Positions 1 through 11,562 of a stretch of 64,000 bases of DNA are shown here, piece after piece. The DNA is from Cudoniella acicularis. Taxonomy: Eukaryota > Ascomycota > Leotiomycetes > Helotiales > Helotiaceae. The translations under genes were made by a program, and so were the position numbers. The notes below the pieces were generated by a model. It ran no database searches. It was not told where the DNA came from and saw only the letters and a program-made list of their open reading frames with translations. Location of the stretch: positions 31,107 through 95,106 of the forward strand of contig JAAMPI010000024.1 in NCBI GenBank assembly GCA_013054445.1, given 5' to 3'. Position 1 is the stretch's first letter. The number at the start of each line of letters is the position of its first letter.

Positions 1-1870
1 TCTCGAAGAGCGTGTTTATAGAAACATTTGCTCCAAAGTCTCTGCGTCTGTCTAGCAGCATATGCTGGGCCAAGATACTGTGTCCATCAAGATCGAAGAA
101 ATCATTCTGAGGTGTGATAGTCTTCGCGTTAAGCCCGAGTATGAAACCGGCCCATTTGGTCGCAATAGTTCGCTCAGTCTCCGTCAGTGACTCCCATCTC
201 TTCAAATCCTCGTCCGAGGCCTCTTTTGTCTGTTCCACGACATCGGGAAAGGGGAAGTTTGGCTTGTCAATTTTGCCATTAGGATTAAGCGGTAGCTTGT
301 TGAGGGTAATGAAAATGGTCGGCACTGCATAGTTAGGTAAACGAAATTTCAGGTGGTCCCGTATCTCCGTCTGCATCCGCCTGAACCTCTTAAAATAGAC
401 CTTTGTGGGACCAATGTTCGTTCCTTCATCTTCGACGTCCTCGAGGCCCCGATCTTTGAGTCATTGGGGCCATCTTTTCATCTTTGGAACAATGTAGCTG
501 ACGAGTTTCGGTTCCTCGTCTCTGTCTCTCTGAACAAGTGTCTTGCAGTCTCTGATCAAAGGGTTCTGGCGTAAGTTGCTATCGATATTATCAAGCTCGA
601 TTCGGAAGCCACGAATCTTGACTTGGTCGTCTGCGCGTCCTGTGCACTCTACATCACCAGACTCCAGGTATCTGCCTAAGTCACCTGTCCGATAAAGCCT
701 ATCTCGCGGTCCCTTGTAGTAATTTCTCCACGGTTCATCCCTATTGCTCTTGTTGTCGGCTTCCACCCAGGTTTTATTGTCCACGAACCAATTCATGAGT
801 AATTTCTGCTCGTTCAATGCATGATCTCCCTTGTAACCCTCGGCAAGGCCTGCGGCACGGACGTAAATCTCTCCAAGTTCTCCAACCTTACATAGCTTGG
901 TCCGATCTTCCCGATTCACAATGAGAAGCTGTACATTACTCATCCCTTTCCCAGCTGGGACAGTATCTTTCAACTTGTCCAAAAAGTTGGGATTCTTCGC
1001 CCGTCTGGGTATTTCAAGTTGCGTTTCGGTCGTACCATACATGTTAATTATATTAGCATTGACCGCGAGTTCCTGCAAAGCCCTACAATCTCTCGTCGTG
1101 AGAACATCGCCGACAAAGAAAGCCATATCCAGAGATGGAAATTTCGCTGTTGCTCCACCGACGAGAATCTGGCCTATAGCAGGCGTCAGATGTGTGACCG
1201 TCGGTTTATGCTCACGCATCCATTCTGCAAGCTTCTCATGCTGGATGTCTTCCTTCGAAGGAACTAGCAATTGTGCTCCAGGAAACAGAGGTGTAAAGAT
1301 ATCTCGTTGGACGGGATCATGCCCAATACCGGACAAAAGAGTAAATCGGCTCTTTGAATTGAGCTGGAACCTCTCCGCCATCCAGCTAATGTACTTGGTT
1401 ATACTGAAATGGCGACCTAGCACTCCTTTGGGCCTTCCTTCGCTGCCGGAAGTAAATGAGAGCGTAGGCGCGCTATCGGGACCAACTTGTGTATCGGGCG
1501 GTGAAGAAGCCTTCGTTCTGACCTGGGCAAATATATCTTTACCACCAAATTTGCCTCCAGACAGGATACCGTTACCACCAATGCGTAGCGAAGAAACTTC
1601 AGCCTTGAGTTAAAGCCCTTCATTAATATACTTTCGTGCAATTGGGTCCAGAGGTCCTGCCTTATTCGTTGCCCTTGTGTGCCTCTCATACTGACAACCA
1701 AGTCTGCTGAGCGATGCGCCCAAATCATAACGTCTCCACTGGTTACTCCTGCGTCGTGGAGATAGTGCGCCAGAACATTGGATGCTTCGTAGATCTGCTT
1801 GTAGGTAATGTTCTCTCCAGAGCTTCTGACGACTTCGTCTCTATCACACAGAGTTATCTGGAGGGATGCG
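1..1870 (-). pseudogene. LYS2-like alpha-aminoadipate reductase fragment (adenylation and carrier regions), broken
   Basis: The minus strand encodes the adenylation domain and start of the peptidyl-carrier region of an L-2-aminoadipate reductase (Lys2), the enzyme that activates and reduces aminoadipate in fungal lysine synthesis. Visible motifs are TSGSEGRPKG (near 1450), MYGTTETQ (near 1020), YRTGDLGRY (near 680), DDQVKIRGFRIEL (near 600) and, close to the left edge, a carrier motif FFDLDGHSI whose serine is the pantetheine site. Damage is clear: a TGA at 461-463 replaces a tryptophan after KMKRWPQ, a frameshift and a deletion of roughly 40 residues lie between 1500 and 1690, and a few residues are missing after TTETQ. 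The N-terminal part of the family is absent, because homology ends near 1870 where another ORF starts on the opposite strand. The reductase domain would lie beyond the window. LYS2 is normally one essential gene, so this is probably a decayed duplicate. Confidence 0.85.
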
Positions 1871-2372
1871 CGCATTCCTCAACAAGCAGCCTGTAGAGAG
1901 CATTTATGAGAAGCTCGAAAGCGGGGAGTTCATATTCCCTCTCGTTGATCTTATTGCTAGCACATATGGAAATACAAGTAAAGTTGACCTCAAGATCGAC
2001 AAATTGATGTCGCTACCGTCCATCGAGAAAAAGAACTTTGGAACGGTGTACATGATCATCACTCGAAATCGGAACGGTGGCTTTGTCTACGTCGGTTCAA
2101 CAAGCTGCTGGAAGGAAAGGAAATTATGTTGGAACCGCGAGTTGCACGGTATTATGGCCAAGGAGATGACAGTCGAAGGCGCGAACACTAGTTTCAAGCT
2201 TTTGATGTCCCTGTACCTACCGCTAGCATCGAAATATCTCGAGGAGCGCATAATCCAGAAGGCATCGCTTTTAGTGTGCGAGAGTGTCTTCATAGGACTC
2301 TTCGGCACACGTCCAGGAGGAGCCTTTAGCAACTGCCTCCTTTTCACGCATTACAAGGGAGGAAATCTATAA
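1866..2372 (+). CDS. Hypothetical protein, possible GIY-YIG-like domain
   Basis: A 168-residue open frame. Around residues 59-78 it has the spacing of a GIY-YIG nuclease core: GTVYMI, ten residues, then FVYVGSTS, followed by basic residues. That motif is the only functional hint; the conserved downstream Arg and Glu of active GIY-YIG nucleases were not confidently placed. The frame starts inside the end of the LYS2 pseudogene on the other strand and is followed at once by very AT-rich DNA, so it may itself be a fragment whose true 5' exon was lost. No signal peptide or membrane segment is visible. It could be an inactive remnant. Confidence 0.35.
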   Translation: MRAFLNKQPVESIYEKLESGEFIFPLVDLIASTYGNTSKVDLKIDKLMSLPSIEKKNFGTVYMIITRNRNGGFVYVGSTSCWKERKLCWNRELHGIMAKEMTVEGANTSFKLLMSLYLPLASKYLEERIIQKASLLVCESVFIGLFGTRPGGAFSNCLLFTHYKGGNL

Positions 2373-2530
2373 TGTCTAGAACTAGTATTAATTAAACTAA
2401 AATTAATTAAAATATAGTTAAATAAATAATTTTAAATCTAAATATACCCTAGATTATAGTTCCTGATTTCGAACAAAGGTATTTATTCTTAGAACAAAGA
2501 GAGTATAAAGGGAGTTAATAAAGACGCTGT
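2373..2530. other. AT-rich tract without genes
   Basis: Dominated by TTAATTAA-, TTAAAT- and AAATAT-type words, clearly lower in GC than its neighbours. No coding signal. Base composition fits old RIP-mutated sequence, but no element is recognisable. Confidence 0.5.
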
Positions 2531-3391
2531 CCAGGTTTGTTATTCCTAAATACCCGGGGTAAGGCTGGTTCTAGTATGCGCTGACAGGAATTGTGCAACC
2601 CACCCTACCCACATCGGCTTGCGACTGCAGCTTCAGGATCAATTTAGAAAGCACAGCCTCGTTTGTTCCCAGGATATCTTAACGATAAACAACGGTCGAT
2701 TTCGCGGCTCATAGTTATTAGCCTTTACCTATTTTGCGATGCTCTAGACGCACGCTCTTCTTATCGCCCTTTGATATGTATTTTGGGAGTCGGACTGAGT
2801 CTATGAACTACGAATGCTTCCCTCCCTCCACAACCCTCACAGAAAAACACCCAAAGGTTGAGCTGAACATGCAGCATTTAAGGTCAGGCTCGTCGAGCTC
2901 TGGTGGTGTAACCCCAGTTACCCCACCTCCAAGTCATCGCGGCTGAGGCTGCGTAACCGCCCGGAGGCTGAAGAGCCGCACCAATGCACCGCTTCTGACC
3001 AGACTGAGCCCTACGAATACGTACTAGCGCTAACTTCATGTAACCACTCTAATGCAACAGATATCATCGATTTAAGGCACTAACTCTAAGTGGCTGGGGT
3101 TAGGCTTTCTGGCAGAGATCGTCCTATGTTTTAGACCCCAACTCTCCCACAAAGACCCAATTCAAAGACCTGTCCCTAGCAAGGAGTTCTAGTCAAACGA
3201 GCAATCACATCACAGAAAACCCTTGCAGTCTCGTATTGATTTTTCTCCTGCATGTTTTGGGCCTATCGGCTTTCGCACTATCCGGGGGTGAAAGTAGACC
3301 CTCAAGGGGGCATGTTGATGTATATATTCCTTCCGGTGCCCCAAGATGTTGAGCCTCAAGCTGACATTGATTCTATTTTCAATCGCTCACC
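2531..3391. other. Intergenic region; TATA-like box before the next gene
   Basis: No gene recognised. A TATATATT box at 3321-3328 lies about 70 bases before the start codon at 3392 and could be the core promoter of the secreted protein gene. A short open frame at 2734-2946 has no recognisable content. Confidence 0.4.
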
Positions 3392-5154
3392 ATGAAGCCT
3401 TCTATTTTTCACAATGTTCTTCTTGCAGTGCCGGCTCTGTGCTCTGCTATCCTCAAACCTAGAAATCCTTTCGATACCACAGCCTCAGTTCTTGTGAAAC
3501 CAAGATATTCTGACATAGAAGTTGCTAGTCTATTACGAAGCGCGGGCAATGAAAAGCTTCCTATATTACAGAGGCAGAACACAAATACAACGAACACGAC
3601 TACACATGTTGGAGGAGTCGCCCTCGCGACACAGTTCAACGATTTTGAGATACTTGACATGTAAGCAAGAGGAATCTTAATCTAATTAGCTCAATCTGAC
3701 GAGTGGAAGTGACCCTGGCTCTGCAAATGAACTCTCATTGTTGATAACATGTATCTCTTGCTATACAACTGGGTCGGGTACCGTTATACTTCCAGCTCTC
3801 CACACAAACAACAAAGCGCTTCAAATTCTTGAAGATATAGGCGAGGGGTTACTGGCTTTAATCGATCCACTCGCAGCTATAGATGTAGCGGTGAGTGGGG
3901 GTCTGAACATCACCTTGTCCAACTTCTCGGGCCATTTCGAATTTGATATCGCTCTTGCTGCTGAAGGAGTTTACGAGTACGAGGTATTCTCAATAGGAGT
4001 GCCGTTCCTTGGAATTGGTCTTGATGGTAATGATATTGGGGTTCAGTTTGCTCTTAGCTTCGTTTTCGATGTGAAGGGTTTTGTCAACTTCACGACCGGC
4101 TTCGACATCAACTTTCCGAATGACACATTCTTAGAGATGGATCTATTCAGGGGCGAATTGATCAAAACAGATTTGTGAGTTTCAATTGTTTTTTTTTTCT
4201 GCCATTACCTTCAAAATCACTGCGTCTTGCTAATCGTAATATAGTGGCGATGTTCAGTTCAGTCCAATCCCCATTCATGTAATTGAGGGCGAAGGAGACT
4301 TTTCGATCTCGCTACGCGCTTCGATAGAAGCAGGCTTGGGTATCAATCTTGGGTCCTTGGGTTTTGACCTGGAGGCTGGAGTCTCGATCGACCTGCCTAC
4401 TTATGAAGCAAGCATTACATACGATTCATCCGCGGCATGTGAGCTCGATTTCACTGAGTTGATTGCAATTGACGCCGCCGCCTTCGCTACAGCGGCTATC
4501 AAGGTCGACTTCAAGGAGAAAAGTGCCGGTCCATCCAGGGCAACTACTTTCATTTCGCACACTCTACTCGGGACTTGCATTGCCAACCAGACGTCTTTAC
4601 CCGCAACATCGACATTTTTTCCCTCCCTGACGCCCAGCTCTGTCACCGTCGTTGTCACACCTATCACACTTAGTTCGACCGCGGCTTCAATTTCCATGAC
4701 TACTGCCTTGAACTACACAACTTCTCTACCCATCAACCCACCAGTCATCATCACAAATGCGGTAAATCTCACCACGCTAGCCACGCCTGCCGTCGGGAAA
4801 TTCAATGCTGCGACACCCGTCTCTGGTGCCTCAATTGGAAACGTGACAACCATCATATCCACAGCAACACCATCATTCATAGCTATTGCCAACGCGACAC
4901 TGAGCGCACTCATCAGCAGTCTGTCAGCGCTTGCACCTCCCTCAAGTGCTTACATAGTCGTCACAGCAGCTCCAACGACCACCTCCTCCCCCTCCCCGAC
5001 TGTAGCGCTTTCAACAACCACATCAGCTAGTATCTTCAGTACTCCTACCGCAAGTCCGACGAAAAAGTCCGGTGCCGTAGCGTGGGGTGTTCCTTCACTG
5101 TCAGCCGTATTCATGTTGCTTGCTATATCGCTGTTCTTTACTTGCTTCACGTAA
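3392..5154 (+). CDS. Secreted, probably GPI-anchored cell-surface protein
   Basis: Three exons: 3392-3660, 3710-4174, 4245-5154 (547 residues). Introns are GTAAGC...AAG (49 nt, CTGAC branch) and GTGAGT...TAG (70 nt). The N-terminus (MKPSIFHNVLLAVPALCSA) is a signal peptide. The middle, about residues 95-370, is a globular region rich in alternating hydrophobic residues with Asn-X-Thr/Ser sites. Residues from about 380 to 515 are a Ser/Thr/Pro-rich mucin-like stalk, and the last 20 or so residues are hydrophobic, as in GPI-anchor signals. Related secreted proteins of unknown function occur widely in filamentous ascomycetes. No enzyme motif was recognised. Expected location is the plasma membrane or wall. 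The gene looks intact. Confidence 0.8.
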
Positions 5155-5980
5155 CATTGTAACTTAATGACTTCTTAGTTATTAGGCATAGTCTAGTACT
5201 TAGCTCTTAGACAAAGAAGAGTTATGTCTTGAGTTAGGGCCGCTCTATCCTATCTTCGTGGAATTGGCAATTTATCTTTTTTACCACTGTCTAATTTTAT
5301 GTCTACATGATTGAGTACAGGGGCAACATTGCAATAATAAGGGAAGTATAATTTACTTTCTTAATACTAGACAATTTTTCCAACAGCAATTATTCCCCGA
5401 ATATCTATCTATTCTCAACCCTTATGAGAAATGATTCTCTAATAAGCAGAAGGTAGAATTTAGGCTGTATACGCCATAGCGAGAGAAACGCCGATCGAAA
5501 GCACAGCGCAACCCCTACCGAGTTTGTTGCAGCAGGCCCCATTTTTCCACGTGTCTTCTTCCTTCGGGGGCTCAGGGGTTCGGGTCTACACTCTCGGATC
5601 ACTTCTTATTTGTCGTACAAGCTTTGTCTCCGCCTTCGAGTCTCTCCTTTTTCCAGTGCCCAGTCCTTTCCCACTTAGATAGAGCAGCTCGAACCTCACT
5701 CTTTTAGAACAACACAGTCACATCTCACTGCTTTATATATCCTTTGTGCTGCTGCAAACCTCCACAGAATCTGAAAAATTTCTGCTTGCCTGAATACTTC
5801 CACCAGCATTGCCCATTTAACAAAACCACCCCACGAGCAACGACCCTATGAAGAGGCGGCCTTATCTTCTAGCCATCAATCATCGTCAATTTCAATTGTA
5901 TCAACGTTTGTTCCACTTGCCCCGACATCTTTCATCTCCAGACTTGCATGGTCCCCAATGACAGATGACGGGTTTGAAAG
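5155..5980. other. Intergenic region between convergent genes
   Basis: AT-rich in its first 250 bases, pyrimidine-rich around 5600-5800. No coding pattern was recognised on either strand. Short open frames here (for example 5405-5602) lack family resemblance. Confidence 0.4.
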
Positions 5981-6748
5981 CTAGCCCTGAGAAATGTTGT
6001 CGTCTGCCGGCGTCTCCACGACCCGATCGGTAACAATGAAAATAATTGTTTTCCAAAAGGTAGCAAGCCCGATTACGAAGGGGATGATTTGCCCGGTGGA
6101 GCCTAGATCGTACACGCCGGTGATGGTGTTGAAGTAAATCAGCAGTTCGATTGCTAGAATTGAGTAGACGAAGACCAACGTGTTGAGAATCTTGCTGGCG
6201 TATTTTCTGTGTTGTGTTATTAGTTGAGGGTCTTAGCTTTAATTGTGAAAGGTGAAGGGAACTTACGCCCACTGCTTCTGGAATTTATTTAAAGCTTTGT
6301 TTTCAACCGTGGTAGCCCCGTCTTCAGGTTGAAGGACAAGAGTGGACAGGAACTCGGCCCAAAAGCGCCGGACAAACAAGATAATCGGCCGCTTTTGAGG
6401 GGTTGTAGACCATTTTTCGTAAGTTTCCAAGGAATTTATGAGCTTTGTAAAGTAGATTTTTGTTTGTGCCTCCATAACAGGGCCGGTAGGATCATATTTT
6501 TCGACATGACCAAGCATCTCTTCCATGGTGTCAAAGTAATGTTTCAAGAACCCTCTGTCTAAACGCGAACCCCTCGCACTGTCTATCATCAAACGTAGCA
6601 GACCAATAGCAGCGGTGAGGGGATTAGTGGAAAGGACACCACTTGCAGGTAACAAAGCACCCTGCTCAGGGAGTTTCCCGAGGAGATATGCTTCCACCAT
6701 CTGGCGAAGCGAGTTCATGCTCGTACGGTGGTCCTCGGCTTCTTTCAT
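5981..6748 (-). CDS. Hypothetical protein with C-terminal membrane segments; 5' end abuts an ankyrin fragment
   Basis: Two exons on the minus strand, 6748-6267 and 6206-5981, joined by a 60-nt GTAAGT...CAG intron (235 residues). The first exon is helical and charged with no family motif recognised. The second exon holds two hydrophobic stretches, around LVFVYSILAIELLIYF and IIPFVIGLATFW, probably membrane helices. The proposed start codon lies only a few codons from the point where ankyrin-repeat sequence begins on the opposite strand, so the original 5' exon may be missing and this may be the 3' part of a larger gene. Function unknown. Confidence 0.45.
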
Positions 6749-7419
6749 TATTCAATTGAGAATGGACATATGGCTGTGGCAAAGCTGCTTGTAGAGAAGG
6801 GGGCTGATATCGAAGTTCAATCTTCACTTGGATCGAGAGCTTTACATTTCGCAGCATACTTCGGACATCCCCATATCACTGAATATCTCTTGGAGCATAA
6901 CGCTGTCATCAATGCTGTTGCATTCTCTAATGGTAAAACAGCACTACATTCCACGGCGGAAAAGGGCTATGTTAATATAGCAAGGCCACTCTTGAACCTT
7001 AACGCAGAAATTTCGAAACGATGTTATAGTGGAAACACCGCCCTACACTTTGCAGTCTTGGCCGGAAAGCAAAATGTGGTGCAGTTCTTGATCGAGAAGG
7101 GAGTGGATATCGATATTGCCGGGAACGATATGGTGACCCCATTGCATTGTGCTGCTAGTACAGGATATCTGGATGTTGCAATGTTTCTTATTGGAAAGGG
7201 AGCTACTCTTGAAGCCCGAACTTAGAATAAAGATACGCCGCTACACCTCGCCGCCAAAGCCGGACATGCGAAGGTAGTAAAATTGTTATTGGAGCGTGGG
7301 GCAGATGTGGAAGCAAAAGATATATATGGGAAAACACCATTACAAGTAGGAGTTCAGGATCAGCGCGAGGAGGTTGTTCGGCTTTTATCTAATTTCTGGA
7401 TTTCAGTTGAAACAAGGTA
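6735..7419 (+). pseudogene. Ankyrin-repeat protein fragment with internal stop
   Basis: Continuous ankyrin repeats of about 33 residues run from 6745 to 7400: repeated ...TALHxAAxxGH...VxLLLExGADI... units such as GKTALHSTAEKGY, GNTALHFAVLAGK, VTPLHCAASTGY and, after the stop, DTPLHLAAKAGH. A TAG at 7223-7225 interrupts the frame between two repeats where Gln would fit, which is a CAG->TAG change. The 5' end is cut: the first repeat begins directly at the junction with the minus-strand gene and no N-terminal domain is present. In fungi such arrays are usually the C-terminal part of NACHT/NLR-like or other multi-domain proteins, but nothing here shows which. Confidence 0.8.
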
Positions 7420-8825
7420 ATGGTTATGTGTCTTTTAGTCTTCTATTTCTCCGCTGGATAGAATGCCTGTAACGTAGAGAGTTGAGAAAGAAACCACTTT
7501 TCACCCAGAGCATACTGAAACTTGATTTTACCTTAGTTCGTGACTTTCGATATATAGCGCGGAAAGATAATAATCTAGGAATGCGGCAAAAAGGGGAAAT
7601 AACATTATTTCGACACGAGGGCTTGAAAAGTATAGATACTTATAATCTTCTGCAACTTATAAGCTTCTCCTCTACACAAAATTATAACTCAGCAAGGCGT
7701 AATACAAATACTGCTAGGTGCAGCGACCTGGCATAGGATACAGTAGCTTTGCACCTATGGTAGGGCTTTCTTTCTGTAATAGAGTAGTCGCCTATTGCAA
7801 AGTGTGGGGCATTGTTGTTGGCTCGGCTTATAGCAGATTGGAGGTAAATTGGATATTTACTGTCAAGTAATCCATTACTGTGACAAAATTTTAGCGTTGC
7901 TGATCACAACACACCGAAAGTATATTGTTGTAGGTGGATTTTGAGGTGTGCGAATATGAAGCTGAATCGATTATAGTGCTAAAAAGGCACTAGGAGCACT
8001 GCTAATTTATATACAGAATTGATGAATAAGATGCTTGCGTAGCAAATGATATCTGACTCTAACATATATAGCACACAAAAGAAATAGAAACCGCCATAAA
8101 TATCCCCTCCAAACTAGAACCCACCAGACTAAGACAGGAAAAGAGGCGTATTCTCTTAACTTCTGCTCTGTAATGTAGCAAAAAGCTCCCCCCCCCCCCC
8201 TGCCCAAGAGCATTTTGAGAACGGATATATACGTGGTTTACTCTCCCACCCCAAGTTCCTTTCCGTGCTGGAAGTTAATTTATATTCTTTAGTAAAGCAG
8301 GTTCAACTGACGGGTACGATTATTATAGCGACAGGCAGCAAGGCAGCAACACCGCCTCCCGAGCGCCTACTGTATGCGACTGCCTAATTAAGCTTAGTTT
8401 ACAATTAAAATAATATGACTTTGTCGGATTAGTTAAATTAATTAGCGAAGGATCGACTAATAAACGCGCTCGTATAGTTAGCTAGCTCAGCCTCCTACTA
8501 TCACAGGGCACTTCGGGCAGTCAGAACTAAACAGTACTCTATTACTTAGAACAACAGATAAGGAAGGAAAGGAAGTAAGGCCTCGGTGCGATATATATCC
8601 TTAACCTCAAACAACCTACGTGACAGCTACTGTGTTAGCCACCAGCTATGAAACTAGCTATGAACCAAGAACCGTGATATACACCTACTCGGGAGTAATC
8701 CTCGGACGACGACGAGCCTATAAAGACTCTAGATAAGAAGAATTCTCGCCTTATCCGACAGGCGGCCTAAACGATCTCTACGAAGATCGCTTAAAGCCTT
8801 ACCCGAGAACTATAACGTTCTGTTG
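7420..8825. other. Gene-poor region, possible transposon relic, poly-C tract
   Basis: No gene recognised over about 1.4 kb. A poly-C run of about a dozen bases lies near 8189. Sequence from about 8290 to 8815 differs in texture (CTCGGACGACGACGAG-type words, interspersed TTAATTA) and may be a degraded retroelement, but no reverse transcriptase or LTR pair could be read. Confidence 0.3.
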
Positions 8826-8851
8826 TCACGTGGTATATCGATATCACGTGA
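8826..8851. promoter_or_regulatory. 26-bp palindrome with two CACGTG boxes upstream of the peroxidase
   Basis: A nearly perfect inverted repeat, TCACGTG-(12 bases)-CACGTGA, with a core of TATATCGATAT type. Each arm contains the CACGTG E-box recognised by bHLH regulators. It lies 68-93 bases before the peroxidase start codon at 8919. It could be a regulatory site of that gene or the edge of an old element; CACGTG also occurs near the ends of some fungal LTRs. Confidence 0.45.
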
Positions 8852-8918
8852 GGGGGTTTACTTAGTCATTTGAAGCGTCAAGCAGACTACCTCTCGCTCA
8901 TTCTACATAGCTTTCACC

Positions 8919-10322
8919 ATGAAAATCACTTCACTCATCCTTCTCGGCGCCTTTATAGCAAGTGCTGCTGCTGCTGCTGCTTGCCCAGGTCAATCCGACA
9001 CTATGGACTCCTTAGCCAATAAACTCGCCTCCCGCGATTCCTCCCTTGACCCCTACGAAATGATTGGGGACCTCGCCACCACCAGCGCCAAAACTCCCAC
9101 CGGCCAAGCAGTCCAAGATATTCTGCTCGGAAACGCCAACCCCTACAGTGATAACGGCTACAACAACATCCTCTAGCCCAAAGGAACCCCATGTGCGCTG
9201 CCGACACCTGATACATCTGGAAATGGGTCGTGCAAGATATGTGGACAAAATTTAAGGGGACATCCGGACGCTGCAACGCCCATGCTCGAGCTGCCGTCCG
9301 TCTCGGCTTCCACGACGCCGGTTCATGGAACAAGTACACGCCTGTAGGCTACGGAGGCGCAGACGGGAGTCTCATCCTCGCCGGCGAGATCTCCCATCTC
9401 GAAAACAACGGCTTGCAAAATATCGTGCAAATAATACAAGGCTGGTATAACGAGTACCACACCTACGGCGTCAGAATGGCAGATCTCGTCCAAATGGGCG
9501 CTACAGTCGCCACCGTGACCTGCCCCTTGGGACCTCACATGCGCTCTTTCGTTGGAGGAAAAGACAGCTATAACCCCTCGCCTGAAGGCCTCCTCCCTAA
9601 CGTCTTCGTGGACGCTGATTCTCTCATTCGGCTCTTTCAGGATAAGACAATTGAGTCGCATGGGTTGGCCGCGCTTGTGGGTGCTCATAATGTTTCCCAG
9701 TAACAGTTTGTTGATCCGGCGAGGTCAAATGATCCGCAGGATAGCATGCCTGGTGTGTGGGATATTTTGTTCTACCCGCAGACGATTAACAAGGTGGCGG
9801 TGCCTCCTCGAGTTCTTAAGTTTCAGAGTGATGAGGTTTTGTCTGCTCACCCGGATATTGAGAGTGAGTGGTTGGGATTTTCGGGGCAGGGAGGCCAGCG
9901 GGATTGGAATTTGATGAGTTCAATTTTCCTTCCATCCTCTCTTCGGAAATGAGAAAAAAGAAGGGAAAGTGAAGCAGGAAGTTTGCTAACAAAAGTCCAA
10001 ATGCTAGGCTTTCGCAAAAGAATACGTCCGTCTTAGTCTCCTGGGCGTAAACAACATCAACAAGCTTACAGAATGCACGAGTATTTTCCCCGCAGCTGTC
10101 AACTCTTATACCAGCCCTGACCAGAATTATTTGAATGAGTGGCTTGGAGGCAGCATGTCGAGCATAGGTGGCGCTGTTAGCGAAGCGGTGACGTTGACGA
10201 CGGGGTTTTGGAGTCGATTGGTATTTATTCCGGGCTTAGATTCCCATGATTCGTTATTGGAGAAAGATGCGATTGGGTTTGATGTTGCGGGGGTATGGAA
10301 AGGCTCGGGTGTTTGTTCTTAA
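8919..10322 (+). pseudogene. Class II (ligninase-type) secreted heme peroxidase, several stop codons
   Basis: The frame starts with a signal peptide (MKITSLILLGAFIASAAAAA) and follows a fungal class II peroxidase throughout: distal heme pocket ARAAVRLGFHDAG (Arg and His), GGADGS, MADLVQMGATVATV, proximal heme His in LAALVGAHNVSQ, then FVDPAR and PGVWDILFY. A 3' exon after an intron near 9915-10010 contains YVRLSLLGVNNINKLTECT and ends at 10322. Three in-frame stops break it: TAG 9174-9176, TGA 9209-9211 (where the family has the first Cys of a conserved Cys-Cys pair; the second is also lost) and TAA 9701-9703. The 5' splice site of the last intron is not canonical. Family members oxidise phenolics or lignin-like substrates with H2O2. 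This copy cannot make the full protein. Confidence 0.88.
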
Positions 10323-10853
10323 TGTAGTTATGATTTGGGAAATGATTTGATTCTTGTTCGATATTTTAAATGCGATACATTAGTACACAATCGTCAGTCT
10401 TTTTCCTTAGAAATCGACTTCATGTTAGAGTATGTATCTTAGCAGCGCTTGTTTATTCAAAACATGAGAAATCAGTCGAGAAATTCTGAAGTGTTAAACT
10501 TGTATACTTGTACCCGCCCAGACCAATAATAAGTCTTACCTTATAATTCATTTGAAATTGCGACGCCACATTACGATGCTAAAATATATAAGACTAGTAA
10601 CCCTTGAATAAAAACTGCTGTGTAAATTGGCACGGCAGACTTGGTGTTGAGGCTGTGAGAGTGCCTGGTAAGGCGAAATGAAAGGCATAAAAACACTGCC
10701 CCCTTTCTGCATGTACACGCCCACGCTAGAAAATTACAATAACACCCCAAACTTCCATCCCCTTAAAACTTTTACTGTCGCATCTAAACACACAATCAAA
10801 CTTTCTTGAAATCAAAACATTCCTCAAATCCTCCAAAAAACATTCATCAAAAA
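10323..10853. other. Intergenic region
   Basis: Nothing recognised. Pyrimidine- and CA-rich just before the next start codon, as in many fungal 5' leaders. Confidence 0.4.
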
Positions 10854-11135
10854 ATGTACCCCTCAACCCCAGACATCGAAACCCCTCTCTCACCCCCGCC
10901 CTACCCCGCCTTTCCAATATACCCAACCAATAAGAAGTCTGAGCCCTGGTATAAACTCTCGCCTGAAGGCCTCAACTACGTCGACCAACATTATAAGAAA
11001 GATGTTAGGAAGCTTTTGTGGTATTTAAGGGTTTCGCAAGTGATGGGTCTGTTTCTGGGGGTGATGGGGATCGCGAATGTTTTGCTGGTTGTGAGGAATT
11101 TGGTGAAGGGGACTGGGTGTAGTTGTATGGGTTAG
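10854..11135 (+). CDS. Small single-pass membrane protein, unknown function
   Basis: A 93-residue frame starting at an ATG preceded by an A-rich leader (an upstream in-frame ATG at 10806 would add 16 residues). The N-terminal third is Pro-rich (TPLSPPPYPAFPIYP), the middle is charged, and residues about 62-80 (VSQVMGLFLGVMGIANVLLVV) form one transmembrane helix followed by a short basic, Cys-containing tail. No family recognised. Confidence is moderate because the frame is short, though the organisation is typical of small fungal membrane proteins. Confidence 0.45.
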   Translation: MYPSTPDIETPLSPPPYPAFPIYPTNKKSEPWYKLSPEGLNYVDQHYKKDVRKLLWYLRVSQVMGLFLGVMGIANVLLVVRNLVKGTGCSCMG

Positions 11136-11562
11136 TTGTGGTGAACAACGGGAAAAGGATAATTGGGTTGTGATAATGGTTCGTGTGGGCCCGGAGGAAG
11201 TCGAAATGGTAAACGGTTTGGGAGTGCGAGGGGTGGAATGTCGTGAGGGCGAAGGGGGCCATCAATTTAAGTGCTACTTAAATCAAATCCTCGGGAGAGA
11301 AAACGAAAATCAGAAGGGACGTAATTCCGCTATCGTAATACCGCTTCAAAAATAAAAAACGAGCAGCTCGAAGTTTTTAAATCCAATTGTTGTATGATCG
11401 CCGATCCGGAGTTGTAGATTGTGCCTCCGGAACGCGTATACAGTCAGCATTCCGTTAGTAATCCATGTCTGAACAGTATCAGACGATGGACCTCACATCT
11501 CTCACCGTCTTCTTGATAATAATTGCATCTCCAGGCTCGTATATCAAAGTACAACACCGAAA
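11136..11562. other. Intergenic region
   Basis: No recognisable gene. A short frame at 11170-11355 looks incidental. Confidence 0.4.

Noticed and set aside
897..1613. Plus-strand ORF of 238 codons
   Set aside because: It is antisense to the LYS2 adenylation sequence, whose minus-strand motifs are unmistakable.
5405..5602. Minus-strand ORF of 65 codons
   Set aside because: Low complexity and no context; treated as intergenic.
8290..8870. Possible LTR retrotransposon relic ending at the CACGTG palindrome
   Set aside because: No second LTR, primer-binding site or reverse-transcriptase motif could be read; kept only as a composition remark.
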